Shown: one piece after another, positions 42,998-52,378 of the stretch | How positions within the stretch are numbered: the stretch's first letter is position 1 | Layout: every line of letters begins with the position of its first letter | Source of the DNA: Balneola sp. | GTDB lineage: Bacteria > Bacteroidota > Rhodothermia > Balneolales > Balneolaceae | Direction of reading: 5' to 3' | Assembly: GCA_017640785.1 (NCBI GenBank) | Contig: JAEPPZ010000010.1 | Span: forward strand, 43,833 to 107,832 | Length of the DNA stretch: 64,000 bases | The notes under the pieces: generated by a model | What the model saw: the letters and a program-made list of their open reading frames with translations, nothing else | What the model was told of the DNA's origin: nothing | Databases searched by the model: none | Translations under genes and position numbers: made by a program

Positions 42998-44833
42998 ATG
43001 TCTAAAAAATATTTGAGACCATTATTTGTAATCGCGATTGCTTCATTACTGATATTTGATGCATATGCTCAAACTATAAAAATACCTGTTATTAAAGATG
43101 GTCAAGCTCAGGTTATACCGGAATTCGAAAATCCGGATGACTGGTTGAGACATGATCTGTGGGTGGAAACAGAGTTTGATACCGATGGCGACGGAAAAGC
43201 AGATAGAATGCATGTTTCTGTTACAAGACCGAAACAAACAGAGTCCGGAGATCTGAAACTACCGGTCGTTTATGAGTCAAGCCCGTATTACGCGGGAACA
43301 CCAAGACCACCATTCGATTTTTTCTGGGATGTAAAGCATGAGTTGGGAGAAAATCCACCTGCACGTATTAAAGGTCCTAAAATTGTAGTCAGAGAACAGC
43401 GTCCTGTTATTTCAAATTCACAAATAAAGAACTGGGTTCCGAGAGGTTTTATAGTAGTTCATTCATCTTCTCCGGGAACCGGACTTTCACAAGGCTCACC
43501 AACGGTAGGAGGAGATAATGAGTCTTTAGCTCCAAAAGCAGTAATTGATTGGTTGAACGGAAGAGCGAATGGTTACACAACTCCATATGGAAATGAAAAA
43601 GTTGAAGCATTTTGGGCTACAGGTAAAGTAGGAATGACAGGGACTTCCTACAACGGAACCTTGCCATTAGCTGCAGCTACAACTGGAGTTGAAGGTTTAG
43701 AAGCTATTATCCCGATCGCGCCCAACACTTCTTATTATCATTATTACAGATCTAATGGCTTAGTTCGCTCTCCCGGAGGTTATCTTGGGGAAGATGTAGA
43801 TGTGTTGTATGATTTTATTCATAGTGGAAGTGATGAATTCCGTGAGCATAACAATCGTGTATATCGCGACAAAATTATGGCGAATGGACTGGATAGAGTT
43901 ACGGGTGATTACAATGACTTTTGGGCTTCCCGGGATTATCTGAATGATATGAAGCCTTTAAAAGCGGCTGTACTGATGGCGCATGGTTTTAATGATTGGA
44001 ATGTGATGCCCGAACACAGCTACCGAATATATGACGTAGTTCGAAAGAAGGGAGTGCCACATATGGTGTATTATCATCAGGGTGGGCATGGTGGAGAACC
44101 TCCAATGGAGCTGATGAATAAATGGTTTACTAAATTCCTGTTTGGTATAGATAATGATGTTGAATCACTGCCGAAATCCTGGATAGTTCGCGAAAATGAT
44201 GATCGTCTGAAACCAACTTCATATGCTGATTACCCTCATCCTAAAGCCGAAATGGTAACTTTTAAACCAACGGCAGGTTTTCCCGAAAGAGGTAGTCTGG
44301 TGACAGGTAGTACAACAAAGCAGGGAACAGAAACCTTTGTAGATAATGTGTCATTTGATGGGGAATCTTTAGCAAAAGCTGAGTGGACCAATCATAGGCT
44401 GATGTTTACGACCCCGGTATTATCAGAGTCTGTTCATATCTCGGGAGTTTCAACTATTACTGTGAAGTTGGCAAGCAATAAGCCGGCTGCAAATTTATCA
44501 GTTTGGTTAGTAGCGTTACCGTGGGAAGAAGGTCGAAGAGCTAAGATCACAGATAACATTATTACACGAGGCTGGGCAGATCCTCAAAATCATAAATCTT
44601 TATCTGAAAGCGAGCCTCTAAAACCAGGTAAGTTTTATACAGTAACTTTTGATTTACAACCGGACGATCAGATAATAGAAGCAGGGCAGCAGATCGGATT
44701 AATGATCTTTAGCAGTGATAAAGACTTTACCCTTCATCCTGATCCCGGTACAGAAATAACAGTAGATCTTGACGGAACATCAATTTCAATACCTGTAGTA
44801 AATGGAAAAAGTGCATTCACTTTTAGAAAATAG
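42998..44833 (+). CDS. X-Pro dipeptidyl-peptidase/CocE-like S15 hydrolase, secreted
   Basis: 611 residues from ATG 42998 (AAGGTG 5 bp upstream; the GTG at 42992 is part of that site). Signal peptide MSKKYLRPLFVIAIASLLIFDAYAQ. Alpha/beta hydrolase with nucleophile Ser in MTGTSYNGTLPLAAAT, oxyanion VVYESSPYY, Asp in HGFNDWNVMPEHS and His in YHQGGHGGEP, then the C-terminal jelly-roll found in S15 enzymes (GESLAKAEWTNHRLMFTTPVL). Probably an exported peptidase or esterase. A DTDGDGKADR calcium-loop-like stretch lies near residue 65. Confidence 0.9.
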   Translation: MSKKYLRPLFVIAIASLLIFDAYAQTIKIPVIKDGQAQVIPEFENPDDWLRHDLWVETEFDTDGDGKADRMHVSVTRPKQTESGDLKLPVVYESSPYYAGTPRPPFDFFWDVKHELGENPPARIKGPKIVVREQRPVISNSQIKNWVPRGFIVVHSSSPGTGLSQGSPTVGGDNESLAPKAVIDWLNGRANGYTTPYGNEKVEAFWATGKVGMTGTSYNGTLPLAAATTGVEGLEAIIPIAPNTSYYHYYRSNGLVRSPGGYLGEDVDVLYDFIHSGSDEFREHNNRVYRDKIMANGLDRVTGDYNDFWASRDYLNDMKPLKAAVLMAHGFNDWNVMPEHSYRIYDVVRKKGVPHMVYYHQGGHGGEPPMELMNKWFTKFLFGIDNDVESLPKSWIVRENDDRLKPTSYADYPHPKAEMVTFKPTAGFPERGSLVTGSTTKQGTETFVDNVSFDGESLAKAEWTNHRLMFTTPVLSESVHISGVSTITVKLASNKPAANLSVWLVALPWEEGRRAKITDNIITRGWADPQNHKSLSESEPLKPGKFYTVTFDLQPDDQIIEAGQQIGLMIFSSDKDFTLHPDPGTEITVDLDGTSISIPVVNGKSAFTFRK

Positions 44834-44980
44834 CTCAGTACAATATCAGAGCTGTATTAATATGTAATGAACAGAAGGAGCGGGACAATCACTTAAAATT
44901 TGTAAAAGCGCTAATGGAAGCTCGGTGAAAATAAGTAGATTCTGGTTCGGTTAAATTCGAACTAACTACTGATAAATATC

Positions 44981-47900
44981 ATGAGCATTTCAACAAAGCT
45001 GTATCAATATTTTAAGCTGATCCTTTCCACCTTCCTGATCGCAGGTGTTTTTACCACTACATCTTTTGCGCAAGATGAACCGGCTGAATCAGATTCTACA
45101 GAAGAAAAAATCAAAAACGGAGATCTTCCTTTAGAAGCAGGAAGAGAGTTCTCATTCGATCTGGATGAAGGTTCATGGATTGCTCTGGATGTAAGTCCCG
45201 ATGGAGAAACCATTGTATTCGATTTTCTGGGCGACCTTTACACTATGCCAATTTCAGGTGGCGAAGCAACTCAAATTACGGAAGGTATGCAGTTCGATAG
45301 TCAGCCGAGATTCAGTCCTGATGGCAGCAAAGTAGTGTTTATTTCTGACGCTTCAGGTGGAGAGGGAGTTTGGACGATCGATCTTTCATCCGAAGACATG
45401 GAGAAAAAACAGATCACCAAAGGGAAAAGCAATGAATATCAATCTCCTGAATGGGCTCCGGATGGGAAGTATATCATTGCCTCTAAAAACTCACCGGGAA
45501 GCCATAAAATTTGGATGTATCATGTTGATGGGGGTTCCGGAACAGCTTTAGTTAGAGAGCCGGGAAATATGAGGATGACAGAAGGGGCTTTCAGTCCGGA
45601 CGGAAGATATATCTGGTTTTCAAGAAGAAGCGGGGCTTGGAATTACAATGCTTCTATGCCTCAGTATCAGATTGTTACTTACGATCGTGAGACAGGAGAT
45701 ATGGCCACTCAGGCATCTCGTTATGGTTCTTCATTTCGAGCAACTCCGTCAAACAATGGTAAGTGGTTGGTATACGGAACTCGTCACGACGAGCATACAG
45801 GACTGGTAATTAGAGATCTGAAAACAGGTAGTGAACGATGGTTAGCGTATCCGGTTCAACATGACGATCAGGAATCGAGAGCTTCAAGAGATGTACTTCC
45901 GGGAATTTCTTTTACTCCGGATGATAAGTATGTGATAGCATCTTATGGTGGAAAAATATGGAAGATTCCTACTGAAGGTGGAGATGCTGTTGAAATTCCT
46001 TTCAATGTAAAAGGTACTATTGAATTGGGACCTGAGCTTGATTTCGAATATCCTATCTCGGATAGCGAAGAATTTACGATCACTCAGATCAGAGATGCAG
46101 TGCCTTCTCCGGATGGCAAAATGATTGCTTTTACGGCTCTGAATGAAGTATATACCATGGAATTCCCGAATGGAACTCCTAAGAAATTAGTAAATATGGA
46201 TGAAACTCAGGCGCAACCGGTTTGGTCGCCTGATGGAAAATGGATCGCTTTTGTAACATGGGAGCCGGAAGGTGGAAAAGTATATAAAGTGAAGCCTAAT
46301 GGAAAAGGATTAAAGCAACTGAACAAAGATAACGGAGTGTATCAGCATCCGGCATGGAGTAATGACAGTAAAAAAATAGTTTTAGTTAACGGTGATTCGG
46401 AAGGCTTTCGGAATGCTACTCAAAGAACTGCATTCCGCGGAACTTCGAATTTAATATGGATAAGTGCTGATGGTAGCGAAGATAATTTTATTGCATACTC
46501 TAACGGACGATCAAATCCCCATTTTGTAAAAGGAAATGACAGAATTTTTCTATCGAGCTTTAACGGTTTGACTTCCATTCGCTGGGATGGGACGGATGAA
46601 AAAGAACATTTAAAAGTTCAGGGAAGTCCTGCTCCGGGATCTAGTTTCAGCCCAAGAGCTTCGTGGATAAGAATGGCCCCTGAAGGAGATCAGGCTTTGG
46701 CTCAACTTGGATACGATCTTTATGTAGTTACTGTGCCACAAGTTGGGGGCGATGCTCCAACAATTCGTGTTGGGGGCTCAAGTTCTTTCCCGACTAAAAA
46801 ATTAACAGATATTGGAGCACAATTTCCTGCATGGGGATGGGAAGCCAATAATATTCATTGGTCGATCGGAAATGCTCATATTCGCTACAGCCTGGATGAT
46901 GCCGAAGCCTATGAAGACAGTGTGAAAGCAGCCAAGGAAATGGAGAAGAAAAAGAAAGAAGAAGCCAAAGACTCTGATGAAGACGATGAGGAAAAAGGAG
47001 AAGATGCTGAAGAAAAATCAGAGGATAAAAAAGAGAAAAAGAAAGATGAAGGCTATCAACCTTTAGAAAAAAGAATTGAAGTACAGGCAAAGCGTGATAC
47101 TCCGGAAGGAATGATCGTTTTGAGAGGCGCAACAGCAATTACTATGAATGGTGATGAGATCATTCGTAATGCTGATATTTTGGTAGAGAATAACAGGATC
47201 AAAAATGTTGGGGCAAGAGGTTCTTTTGAAGTTCCAAGTGGTGCTGAAATCATGGATATGAGTGGAAAAACCATTGTCCCCGGTTTTGTAGATACACATG
47301 CTCATTTCCGTCACCCGGTAAATCTTCACCGTGGACAGTTTTGGTCATACTTAACAAATCTGGCCTTTGGTGTGATCACAACTCGTGATCCTCAAACAGC
47401 AACTACGGATGTATTGACTTACAGTGATTTAGTTGATGCAGGAGAATTACTTGGACCAAGAGTGTATTCAACAGGTCCGGGAGTGTTTAGCAGTGAGAAT
47501 ATTAAAAATCTTGAACATGCACAGGATGTATTGAAGCGATACAGTTCATACTACAACACCAAAACCATCAAAATGTATGGAGCCGGAAACCGAGAACAAC
47601 GTCAGTGGATCATTGAAGCAGCCCGTGAGCAAAAGTTGATGCCAACAACCGAGGGCTCTCTCGACTTCAAGGAAAACCTGACACAGGTAATTGATGGCTA
47701 TCCGGGGCATGAACATTCTTTCCCTGTGTTCCCGCTCTATAAAGATGTTGTGGATCTGGTAGCATTTTCAAATACAGCTTATACACCAACATTGTTAGTT
47801 GCTTATGGTGGTCCATGGACGGAGAATTATTTTTATGCAACAGAGCGTCCGCATGATAACGTGAAACTGAATTACTTTATGCCACATGAGAATCTGGATT

Positions 47901-48364
47901 CCAGGTCGAGACGTAGAAATGCAGGTTGGTTCATGGAAGAGGAATATGTGCATGAAGAGCAATCGAAAGTATTGAAAGACATAGTAGAAAAAGGAGGAAT
48001 TGCAGGTGTAGGAAGTCACGGTCAGTTGCAAGGGCTTGGATTCCATTGGGAGCTTTGGGCTATTCAGAGCGGTGGACTAAGCGAGCACGATGCACTTAAA
48101 GTTGCAACCATTCATGGCGCTAAAGCGATTGGGCTAGAACGTGATCTTGGAACTATCGAAGTTGGTAAACTGGCTGATTTTGTAATTATGGATAAGGATC
48201 CGTTACAGAATATCCGAAATACAAATTCTGTAAGCTACATCATGAAAAACGGAAGACTGTACAATGCGAATACGTTAGATCAGGTATTTCCGGTTAAAGA
48301 AGAACTGGGAACATTCTGGTGGCAAAATACTGGTCCGATGAATGTGCCGGGGGTTAAAGAGTAG
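44981..48364 (+). CDS. Secreted PD40 propeller-amidohydrolase fusion protein
   Basis: 1127 residues. Leader ends AGVFTTTSFAQ. Residues about 45-640 are a TolB/PD40 propeller array (VSPDGETIVFDFLGDLY, FSPDGSKVVFISDASGG, WSPDGKWIAFVTW). A 60-residue linker of Lys/Glu/Asp (KEMEKKKKEEAKDSDEDDEE) follows. The C-terminus (about 700-1110) is an amidohydrolase: GATAITMNGDEI, GFVDTHAHFRHP with the HxH metal pair, PGHEHSFP, GVGSHGQ and ATIHGAKAIGLERDLGTIEVGKLADFVIMDKDP. This architecture is a typical exoenzyme of Bacteroidota and relatives; substrate unknown (imidazolonepropionase/prolidase-like set). Confidence 0.93.
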   Translation: MSISTKLYQYFKLILSTFLIAGVFTTTSFAQDEPAESDSTEEKIKNGDLPLEAGREFSFDLDEGSWIALDVSPDGETIVFDFLGDLYTMPISGGEATQITEGMQFDSQPRFSPDGSKVVFISDASGGEGVWTIDLSSEDMEKKQITKGKSNEYQSPEWAPDGKYIIASKNSPGSHKIWMYHVDGGSGTALVREPGNMRMTEGAFSPDGRYIWFSRRSGAWNYNASMPQYQIVTYDRETGDMATQASRYGSSFRATPSNNGKWLVYGTRHDEHTGLVIRDLKTGSERWLAYPVQHDDQESRASRDVLPGISFTPDDKYVIASYGGKIWKIPTEGGDAVEIPFNVKGTIELGPELDFEYPISDSEEFTITQIRDAVPSPDGKMIAFTALNEVYTMEFPNGTPKKLVNMDETQAQPVWSPDGKWIAFVTWEPEGGKVYKVKPNGKGLKQLNKDNGVYQHPAWSNDSKKIVLVNGDSEGFRNATQRTAFRGTSNLIWISADGSEDNFIAYSNGRSNPHFVKGNDRIFLSSFNGLTSIRWDGTDEKEHLKVQGSPAPGSSFSPRASWIRMAPEGDQALAQLGYDLYVVTVPQVGGDAPTIRVGGSSSFPTKKLTDIGAQFPAWGWEANNIHWSIGNAHIRYSLDDAEAYEDSVKAAKEMEKKKKEEAKDSDEDDEEKGEDAEEKSEDKKEKKKDEGYQPLEKRIEVQAKRDTPEGMIVLRGATAITMNGDEIIRNADILVENNRIKNVGARGSFEVPSGAEIMDMSGKTIVPGFVDTHAHFRHPVNLHRGQFWSYLTNLAFGVITTRDPQTATTDVLTYSDLVDAGELLGPRVYSTGPGVFSSENIKNLEHAQDVLKRYSSYYNTKTIKMYGAGNREQRQWIIEAAREQKLMPTTEGSLDFKENLTQVIDGYPGHEHSFPVFPLYKDVVDLVAFSNTAYTPTLLVAYGGPWTENYFYATERPHDNVKLNYFMPHENLDSRSRRRNAGWFMEEEYVHEEQSKVLKDIVEKGGIAGVGSHGQLQGLGFHWELWAIQSGGLSEHDALKVATIHGAKAIGLERDLGTIEVGKLADFVIMDKDPLQNIRNTNSVSYIMKNGRLYNANTLDQVFPVKEELGTFWWQNTGPMNVPGVKE

Positions 48365-48378
48365 TGTTAGTGTGTGAA

Positions 48379-48434
48379 GGTGTTATAGTGTTAGGGCATT
48401 TCTTTAGAAATTATGATCCTAACACTATAACACC
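48379..48434. terminator. Bidirectional hairpin between convergent genes
   Basis: 17-bp perfect arms, GGTGTTATAGTGTTAGG at 48379-48395 and its complement at 48418-48434, loop 22 nt. Starts 15 bp after the amidohydrolase stop and ends 13 bp before the end of the next minus-strand gene. The right flank CTATAACACCATAGCAC matches that of 19668 in 16 of 17 bases. Confidence 0.7.
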
Positions 48435-48446
48435 ATAGCACTTTGT

Positions 48447-49115
48447 TTATAATACTGATTCCGGAAAAACCTCTTCAAATCCATGGGGAGGACGAGTGAG
48501 TGTCCATGTTTCAAAATAGAAATGCCGCTCTGATCTGAATTTCTTCCCGTTGATGCTGAAGAATCGAAAAGCATCCGGTAACATACTTTGCAGGGGAAAA
48601 AAGAACTTAGTGTAGATGTTCTTCTTGGAAAACAGATGAAGATCGAATCCATTCTTGGCTTGTTCTTTGTAAATCACCACAAATTCACTTTCCAAGACTT
48701 CTCTCAACTCCGTTTTTAAATGACCTACATTGGAGTTGGTATCCACGTGAAGAGTTGAGATATCGAAATCAGCTTCTTTATTCCCGACAACGATCACTTC
48801 TCCGTATTCCAGATTATCAACAGCTTCATTCAGAGAGTCATAATTTCCTTTCTGCGTTTGATAGCTATCCGAATTTAGTCCTTCTTCCAAAGCTAAAATA
48901 AATCTGTCGTACTCATCCAGAACATTCAATCCAAATTCTTCTTTTTCAAGATCAGTAGCAGTAAAGTATAATTTTGAATATGTCGGATCCGGCTTCATGA
49001 AATCAGCGAGGGTAGATTCGATCTGCTCTTTGGTTCGATTCGCATTTCGATCCGCTAATTGGTCCAATCGTTGATCGTGATGAAAGATGAGTTTTAGAAT
49101 TTGGTGATTATTCAT
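48447..49115 (-). CDS. Hypothetical protein of unknown family
   Basis: 222 residues, no signal peptide or membrane helix. The N-terminus MNNHQILKLIFHHDQRLDQLADRNANRT is helical and charged; residues 35-130 include LYFTATDLEKEEFGLNVLDEYDRFILALEEG; the second half has VVIYKEQAKNGFDLHLFSKKNIYTKFFFP and ends WTLTRPPHGFEEVFPESVL. It reads like a cytoplasmic alpha/beta protein. No family recognised. Flanked by convergent amidohydrolase and a repeat-filled gap. Confidence 0.7.
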   Translation of the reverse strand: MNNHQILKLIFHHDQRLDQLADRNANRTKEQIESTLADFMKPDPTYSKLYFTATDLEKEEFGLNVLDEYDRFILALEEGLNSDSYQTQKGNYDSLNEAVDNLEYGEVIVVGNKEADFDISTLHVDTNSNVGHLKTELREVLESEFVVIYKEQAKNGFDLHLFSKKNIYTKFFFPLQSMLPDAFRFFSINGKKFRSERHFYFETWTLTRPPHGFEEVFPESVL

Positions 49116-49142
49116 TATTCGTAGAAATAATTAGATATTTAT

Positions 49143-49173
49143 CGTAGGGAGCGGATCGCGATCCGCCTGTACG
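49143..49173. repeat. GTAGGG-family palindrome, copy 2
   Basis: GTAGGGAGCGGATCG followed by CGATCCGCCTGTAC; inner 8+8 bp GCGGATCG/CGATCCGC is perfect. Lies 28 bp upstream of the 48447 gene start in its 5' region, so not a terminator of that gene. Same outer ends as 1551 and 49499. Confidence 0.75.
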
Positions 49174-49228
49174 GAAAGATATGGATTGTAATCAAGACCA
49201 AAAATCAAATCTTTACTCTGAATTCATT

Positions 49229-49309
49229 CTCCCCTTGAGGGGAGATGATTATCCAAACAGTTCTTTGGATAATCCGAGGGGTGTTGCCGGTAGTTAAATC
49301 AGGCAGCAC
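49229..49309. repeat. Partial copy of the carA-carB spacer repeat
   Basis: CTCCCCTTGAGGGGAG (49229-49244), hairpin TTATCCAAA-CAGTTC-TTTGGATAA (49249-49272), then GAGGGGTGTTGCC and GGCAGCAC. Same order of modules as at 25380. The rest of the 426-bp gap (49116-49541) holds a GTCATTCTGCTGCGATTGCC-type repeat, the hppA terminator and two GTAGGG palindromes, and no gene. Confidence 0.75.
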
Positions 49310-49468
49310 TCACCGTTTTTATTCGCTATCGCTAATGAGTCTAAAATAGTCATTCTGCTGCGATTGCCGGAATCTGTGATGCTAATTTCTGAATAGATCT
49401 TAATAATGATTTAGATCGCCTGCATGCGCGTGGCGATGACGGTTTTACTTCAGGTCAAAACCAAAAAA

Positions 49469-49498
49469 ATCCCACTCACAATTTCTCATGAGTGGGAT
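49469..49498 (-). terminator. Rho-independent terminator of hppA
   Basis: 10-bp perfect stem ATCCCACTCA with complement and a 10-nt loop. Read on the minus strand it is followed by seven T residues. Located 44 bp past the hppA stop, with a GTAGGG palindrome in between. Confidence 0.85.
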
Positions 49499-49527
49499 GT
49501 AGGGGGCGGATAGCCATCCGCCCGTAC
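49499..49527. repeat. GTAGGG-family palindrome, copy 3
   Basis: GTAGGGGGCGGAT-AGCC-ATCCGCCCGTAC: perfect 8-bp inner arms GGGCGGAT/ATCCGCCC and GTA/TAC ends. It lies 14 bp after the hppA stop, between the gene and its terminator hairpin. Confidence 0.8.
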
Positions 49528-49541
49528 AAAATATTAAAAGC

Positions 49542-51752
49542 TTAGATCATTGTTGCGATAACAAGTGCAACAACAGACATCAACTTAAGAAGGATGTTTA
49601 GAGATGGTCCTGAAGTATCCTTAAAAGGATCACCAACAGTATCGCCAACAACACCGGCTTTGTGAGCTTCGGAACCTTTTCCGTACTCAACACCATCAAT
49701 GGTAACGCCTTCTTCGATCATCTTCTTAGCGTTGTCCCAAGCACCACCTGCGTTACTCTGGAACAATGCCATAAGTACACCTGCAGAAGTTACACCTGCA
49801 AGAAGTCCACCAAGCATCTGAGCTCCTAAAGTAGGATCGTCGCTCACAAATCCCGGAACAAATCCGAAAAGTACAGGAACGATCACAGCTAGTAGTCCCG
49901 GAAGAACCATTTCGCGAATAGAAGCAGTTGTTGAGATCTCAACACATTTTTCATATTCAGCTTTTCCATCAGCAGCATCAAATGTTGCTTTGTCTTCGTC
50001 TGTCCAGTCAGCGTATTCTGTTTCGCCGTTTTTGTTCATAACGTCAAGAGCAGCTCTCAATTCAGGAATAGAAGCAAATTGACGACGAACTTCTTCGATC
50101 ATACTCATTGCAGCGCGTCCTACAGCCTGCATAGAAAGAGCAGAGAATAAGAATGGAAGCATAGCTCCAACAAAAAGAGAAGCCATTACAGTAGGACTCA
50201 ATACATCGATAGCAAGAAGCTTAACTTCGTGCGTTGCGTTGTAAGCAGTGATGAAAGCCGCGAATAGTGCAAGAGCAGTTAATGCAGCAGAACCAATCGC
50301 AAAACCTTTACCGATAGCAGCAGTAGTGTTACCAACAGCATCAAGCTTATCAGTACGCTCACGAACTTCAGGCTCTAATTCAGCCATCTCAGCGATACCA
50401 CCTGCGTTATCAGAAACAGGACCGTAAGCATCAACAGCTAGTTGGATTCCTGTGTTTGCAAGCATACCTACAGCAGCAATTGCGATTCCGTAAAGTCCGG
50501 CAAAGCTGTAAGCTCCTACAATTGCGATTGCAATAATGATGATAGGAATTGCAGTCGAGATCATTCCAACTCCAAGTCCGGCGATGATGTTGGTTGCAGC
50601 ACCGGTTACAGATTGCTTAACAATAGAAAGAACTGGTTTTGTACCTGTACCTGTGTAATGCTCAGTAACTAAACCGATCAATAATCCTGCAGCCAATCCA
50701 AAGATAGTAGCCCAGAAAACACCCATGCTTGTATACTCAATTCCTGAGAATGTCCATGTTTCAGGAAGCATCCATTGGATAATGAAGAAAGAAGCAACCA
50801 ACATAACAGCAGCTGATAAAAACTCACCGATGTTCAATGCCTTTTGTGGATCGCCACCATCTTTAACTCTTACAAAGAAGGTTCCTAAAATAGAAGTAAA
50901 GATTCCTGTTCCTGCAAGAACCAAAGGAAGCATTACTGCTGAAAGTCCGTCAAAATTATCACTCCATCCCGGAATAGTCATGAAAGCAGCACCAAGAACC
51001 ATAGTACCGATGATTGAACCTACATAAGATTCAAAAAGGTCAGCACCCATTCCGGCTACATCACCTACGTTATCACCTACGTTGTCTGCAATAGTTGCTG
51101 GGTTTAATGGGTGATCTTCAGGAATACCTGCTTCAACTTTACCTACAAGGTCAGCTCCAACATCAGCAGCTTTGGTATAAATACCACCACCAACACGAGC
51201 AAAAAGTGCGATTGAAGATGCACCGAAAGAGAATCCGGTAACGATCGCCAACACTTTGTTTACTGCACCGGCACCGTCAATGCCAAACATTTGAGAGAAC
51301 ACGAAGAATAAAACTGAAAGGCCTAATACTCCAAGTCCAACAACGCCAAGTCCCATTACAGAACCACCTGCGAATGCAACTTCAAGTCCTTTTCCAAGGC
51401 TGGTACGAGCAGCTTGAGTTGTTCTTACATTAGCTTTGGTAGCAACTTTCATTCCGATGAAACCTGCAAGACCGGAACAGATCGCTCCAACTACGAAAGA
51501 GATGGCAACCATCCAGCTCGAAGTTTCAGGATTAGCACTAAAAGCTAAGATTAAAGCTACTACAAGTACGAAACCTGAAAGCACTTTATACTCTGCTTTT
51601 AAGAAAGCCATTGCACCTTTTGCGATACTTTCTGCGATACGGGCCATTCGGTCAGTACCTACTTCTTGTTTACTTACCCAAGAAGATTTTAATGCGGTAA
51701 ATAGAAGTGCAATAACACCCGCTGCCGCTGAGAAATAGATTATGTTTAGCAT
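49542..51752 (-). CDS. hppA: Membrane-bound ion-pumping pyrophosphatase, K+-dependent type
   Basis: 736 residues, 15-16 membrane helices. Couples PPi hydrolysis to export of Na+ or H+. Catalytic loops [19 protein letters not shown] and [22 protein letters not shown], and the C-terminal [17 protein letters not shown]. The potassium determinant reads [10 protein letters not shown] with Ala478 and Gly481, the K+-dependent signature (Lys and Thr in K+-independent enzymes), so this pump needs K+ and is most likely a Na+ pump (inference from family rules). 31 bp after pth, with its own terminator. Confidence 0.96.
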   Translation of the reverse strand: MLNIIYFSAAAGVIALLFTALKSSWVSKQEVGTDRMARIAESIAKGAMAFLKAEYKVLSGFVLVVALILAFSANPETSSWMVAISFVVGAICSGLAGFIGMKVATKANVRTTQAARTSLGKGLEVAFAGGSVMGLGVVGLGVLGLSVLFFVFSQMFGIDGAGAVNKVLAIVTGFSFGASSIALFARVGGGIYTKAADVGADLVGKVEAGIPEDHPLNPATIADNVGDNVGDVAGMGADLFESYVGSIIGTMVLGAAFMTIPGWSDNFDGLSAVMLPLVLAGTGIFTSILGTFFVRVKDGGDPQKALNIGEFLSAAVMLVASFFIIQWMLPETWTFSGIEYTSMGVFWATIFGLAAGLLIGLVTEHYTGTGTKPVLSIVKQSVTGAATNIIAGLGVGMISTAIPIIIIAIAIVGAYSFAGLYGIAIAAVGMLANTGIQLAVDAYGPVSDNAGGIAEMAELEPEVRERTDKLDAVGNTTAAIGKGFAIGSAALTALALFAAFITAYNATHEVKLLAIDVLSPTVMASLFVGAMLPFLFSALSMQAVGRAAMSMIEEVRRQFASIPELRAALDVMNKNGETEYADWTDEDKATFDAADGKAEYEKCVEISTTASIREMVLPGLLAVIVPVLFGFVPGFVSDDPTLGAQMLGGLLAGVTSAGVLMALFQSNAGGAWDNAKKMIEEGVTIDGVEYGKGSEAHKAGVVGDTVGDPFKDTSGPSLNILLKLMSVVALVIATMI

Positions 51753-51783
51753 AATACTCTTTTCGTTAGTTTATGATTGTAAT

Positions 51784-52341
51784 TCAATTAAAATAATTCA
51801 TTGCCCTTTCTATACCCAAATTCACGAAAGCAAGGGCAGCGTCGTGAGCATGTTGTACAGCCTGATTTTTTTCTTCAAGCTCATCTTCATCAAAAGGTGA
51901 CAGTACGTAATCGACTTGTCTGCCTCTCGAAAAATTATCACCGATACCAAATCGCAATCGTGGGAAGTCATTACTTCCAAGCCGCTCAATAATATCAGAA
52001 ATCCCATTGTGACCGCCCGCACTTCCATTTGGCTTCATTCTGTTTGTGCCAAGTGGAAGATTAAGATCATCATAAACGATCAGGCAATCTTTTTTATCTG
52101 TGTTGAACTTAGCTAACGCTTTCTTAACTGCTGTACCACTTCTGTTCATAAAAGTAGTGGGTTTAATAAGAACGATTTTGCGTCCTTTGTGTCTTCCCTC
52201 AGCTATTTCAAAAGGTCCGCCACCCGGACCAAATGAAATTGAAAGCGTTTTTGCCAGTTCATCAAGAATGTCAAAGCCGATGTTATGACGGGTGCCATCA
52301 TATTCGCTACCGATATTTCCTAATCCTACGATTATGGACAT
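51784..52341 (-). CDS. pth: Peptidyl-tRNA hydrolase
   Basis: 185 residues. Recycles tRNA from prematurely released peptidyl-tRNA. Catalytic His19 in RHNIGFDILD, Asp in IVYDDLNLPLG, and the substrate loop GSAGGHNGISDII. MSIIVGLGNIGSEYDGTRHN is the standard start. Third gene of the operon prs-rplY-pth; the association of rplY and pth is conserved in many bacteria. 37 bp after rplY. Confidence 0.97.
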   Translation of the reverse strand: MSIIVGLGNIGSEYDGTRHNIGFDILDELAKTLSISFGPGGGPFEIAEGRHKGRKIVLIKPTTFMNRSGTAVKKALAKFNTDKKDCLIVYDDLNLPLGTNRMKPNGSAGGHNGISDIIERLGSNDFPRLRFGIGDNFSRGRQVDYVLSPFDEDELEEKNQAVQHAHDAALAFVNLGIERAMNYFN

Positions 52342-52378
52342 GGTGTTGAATTGGGCTTTCCCGCCTTAATCACTTTAA

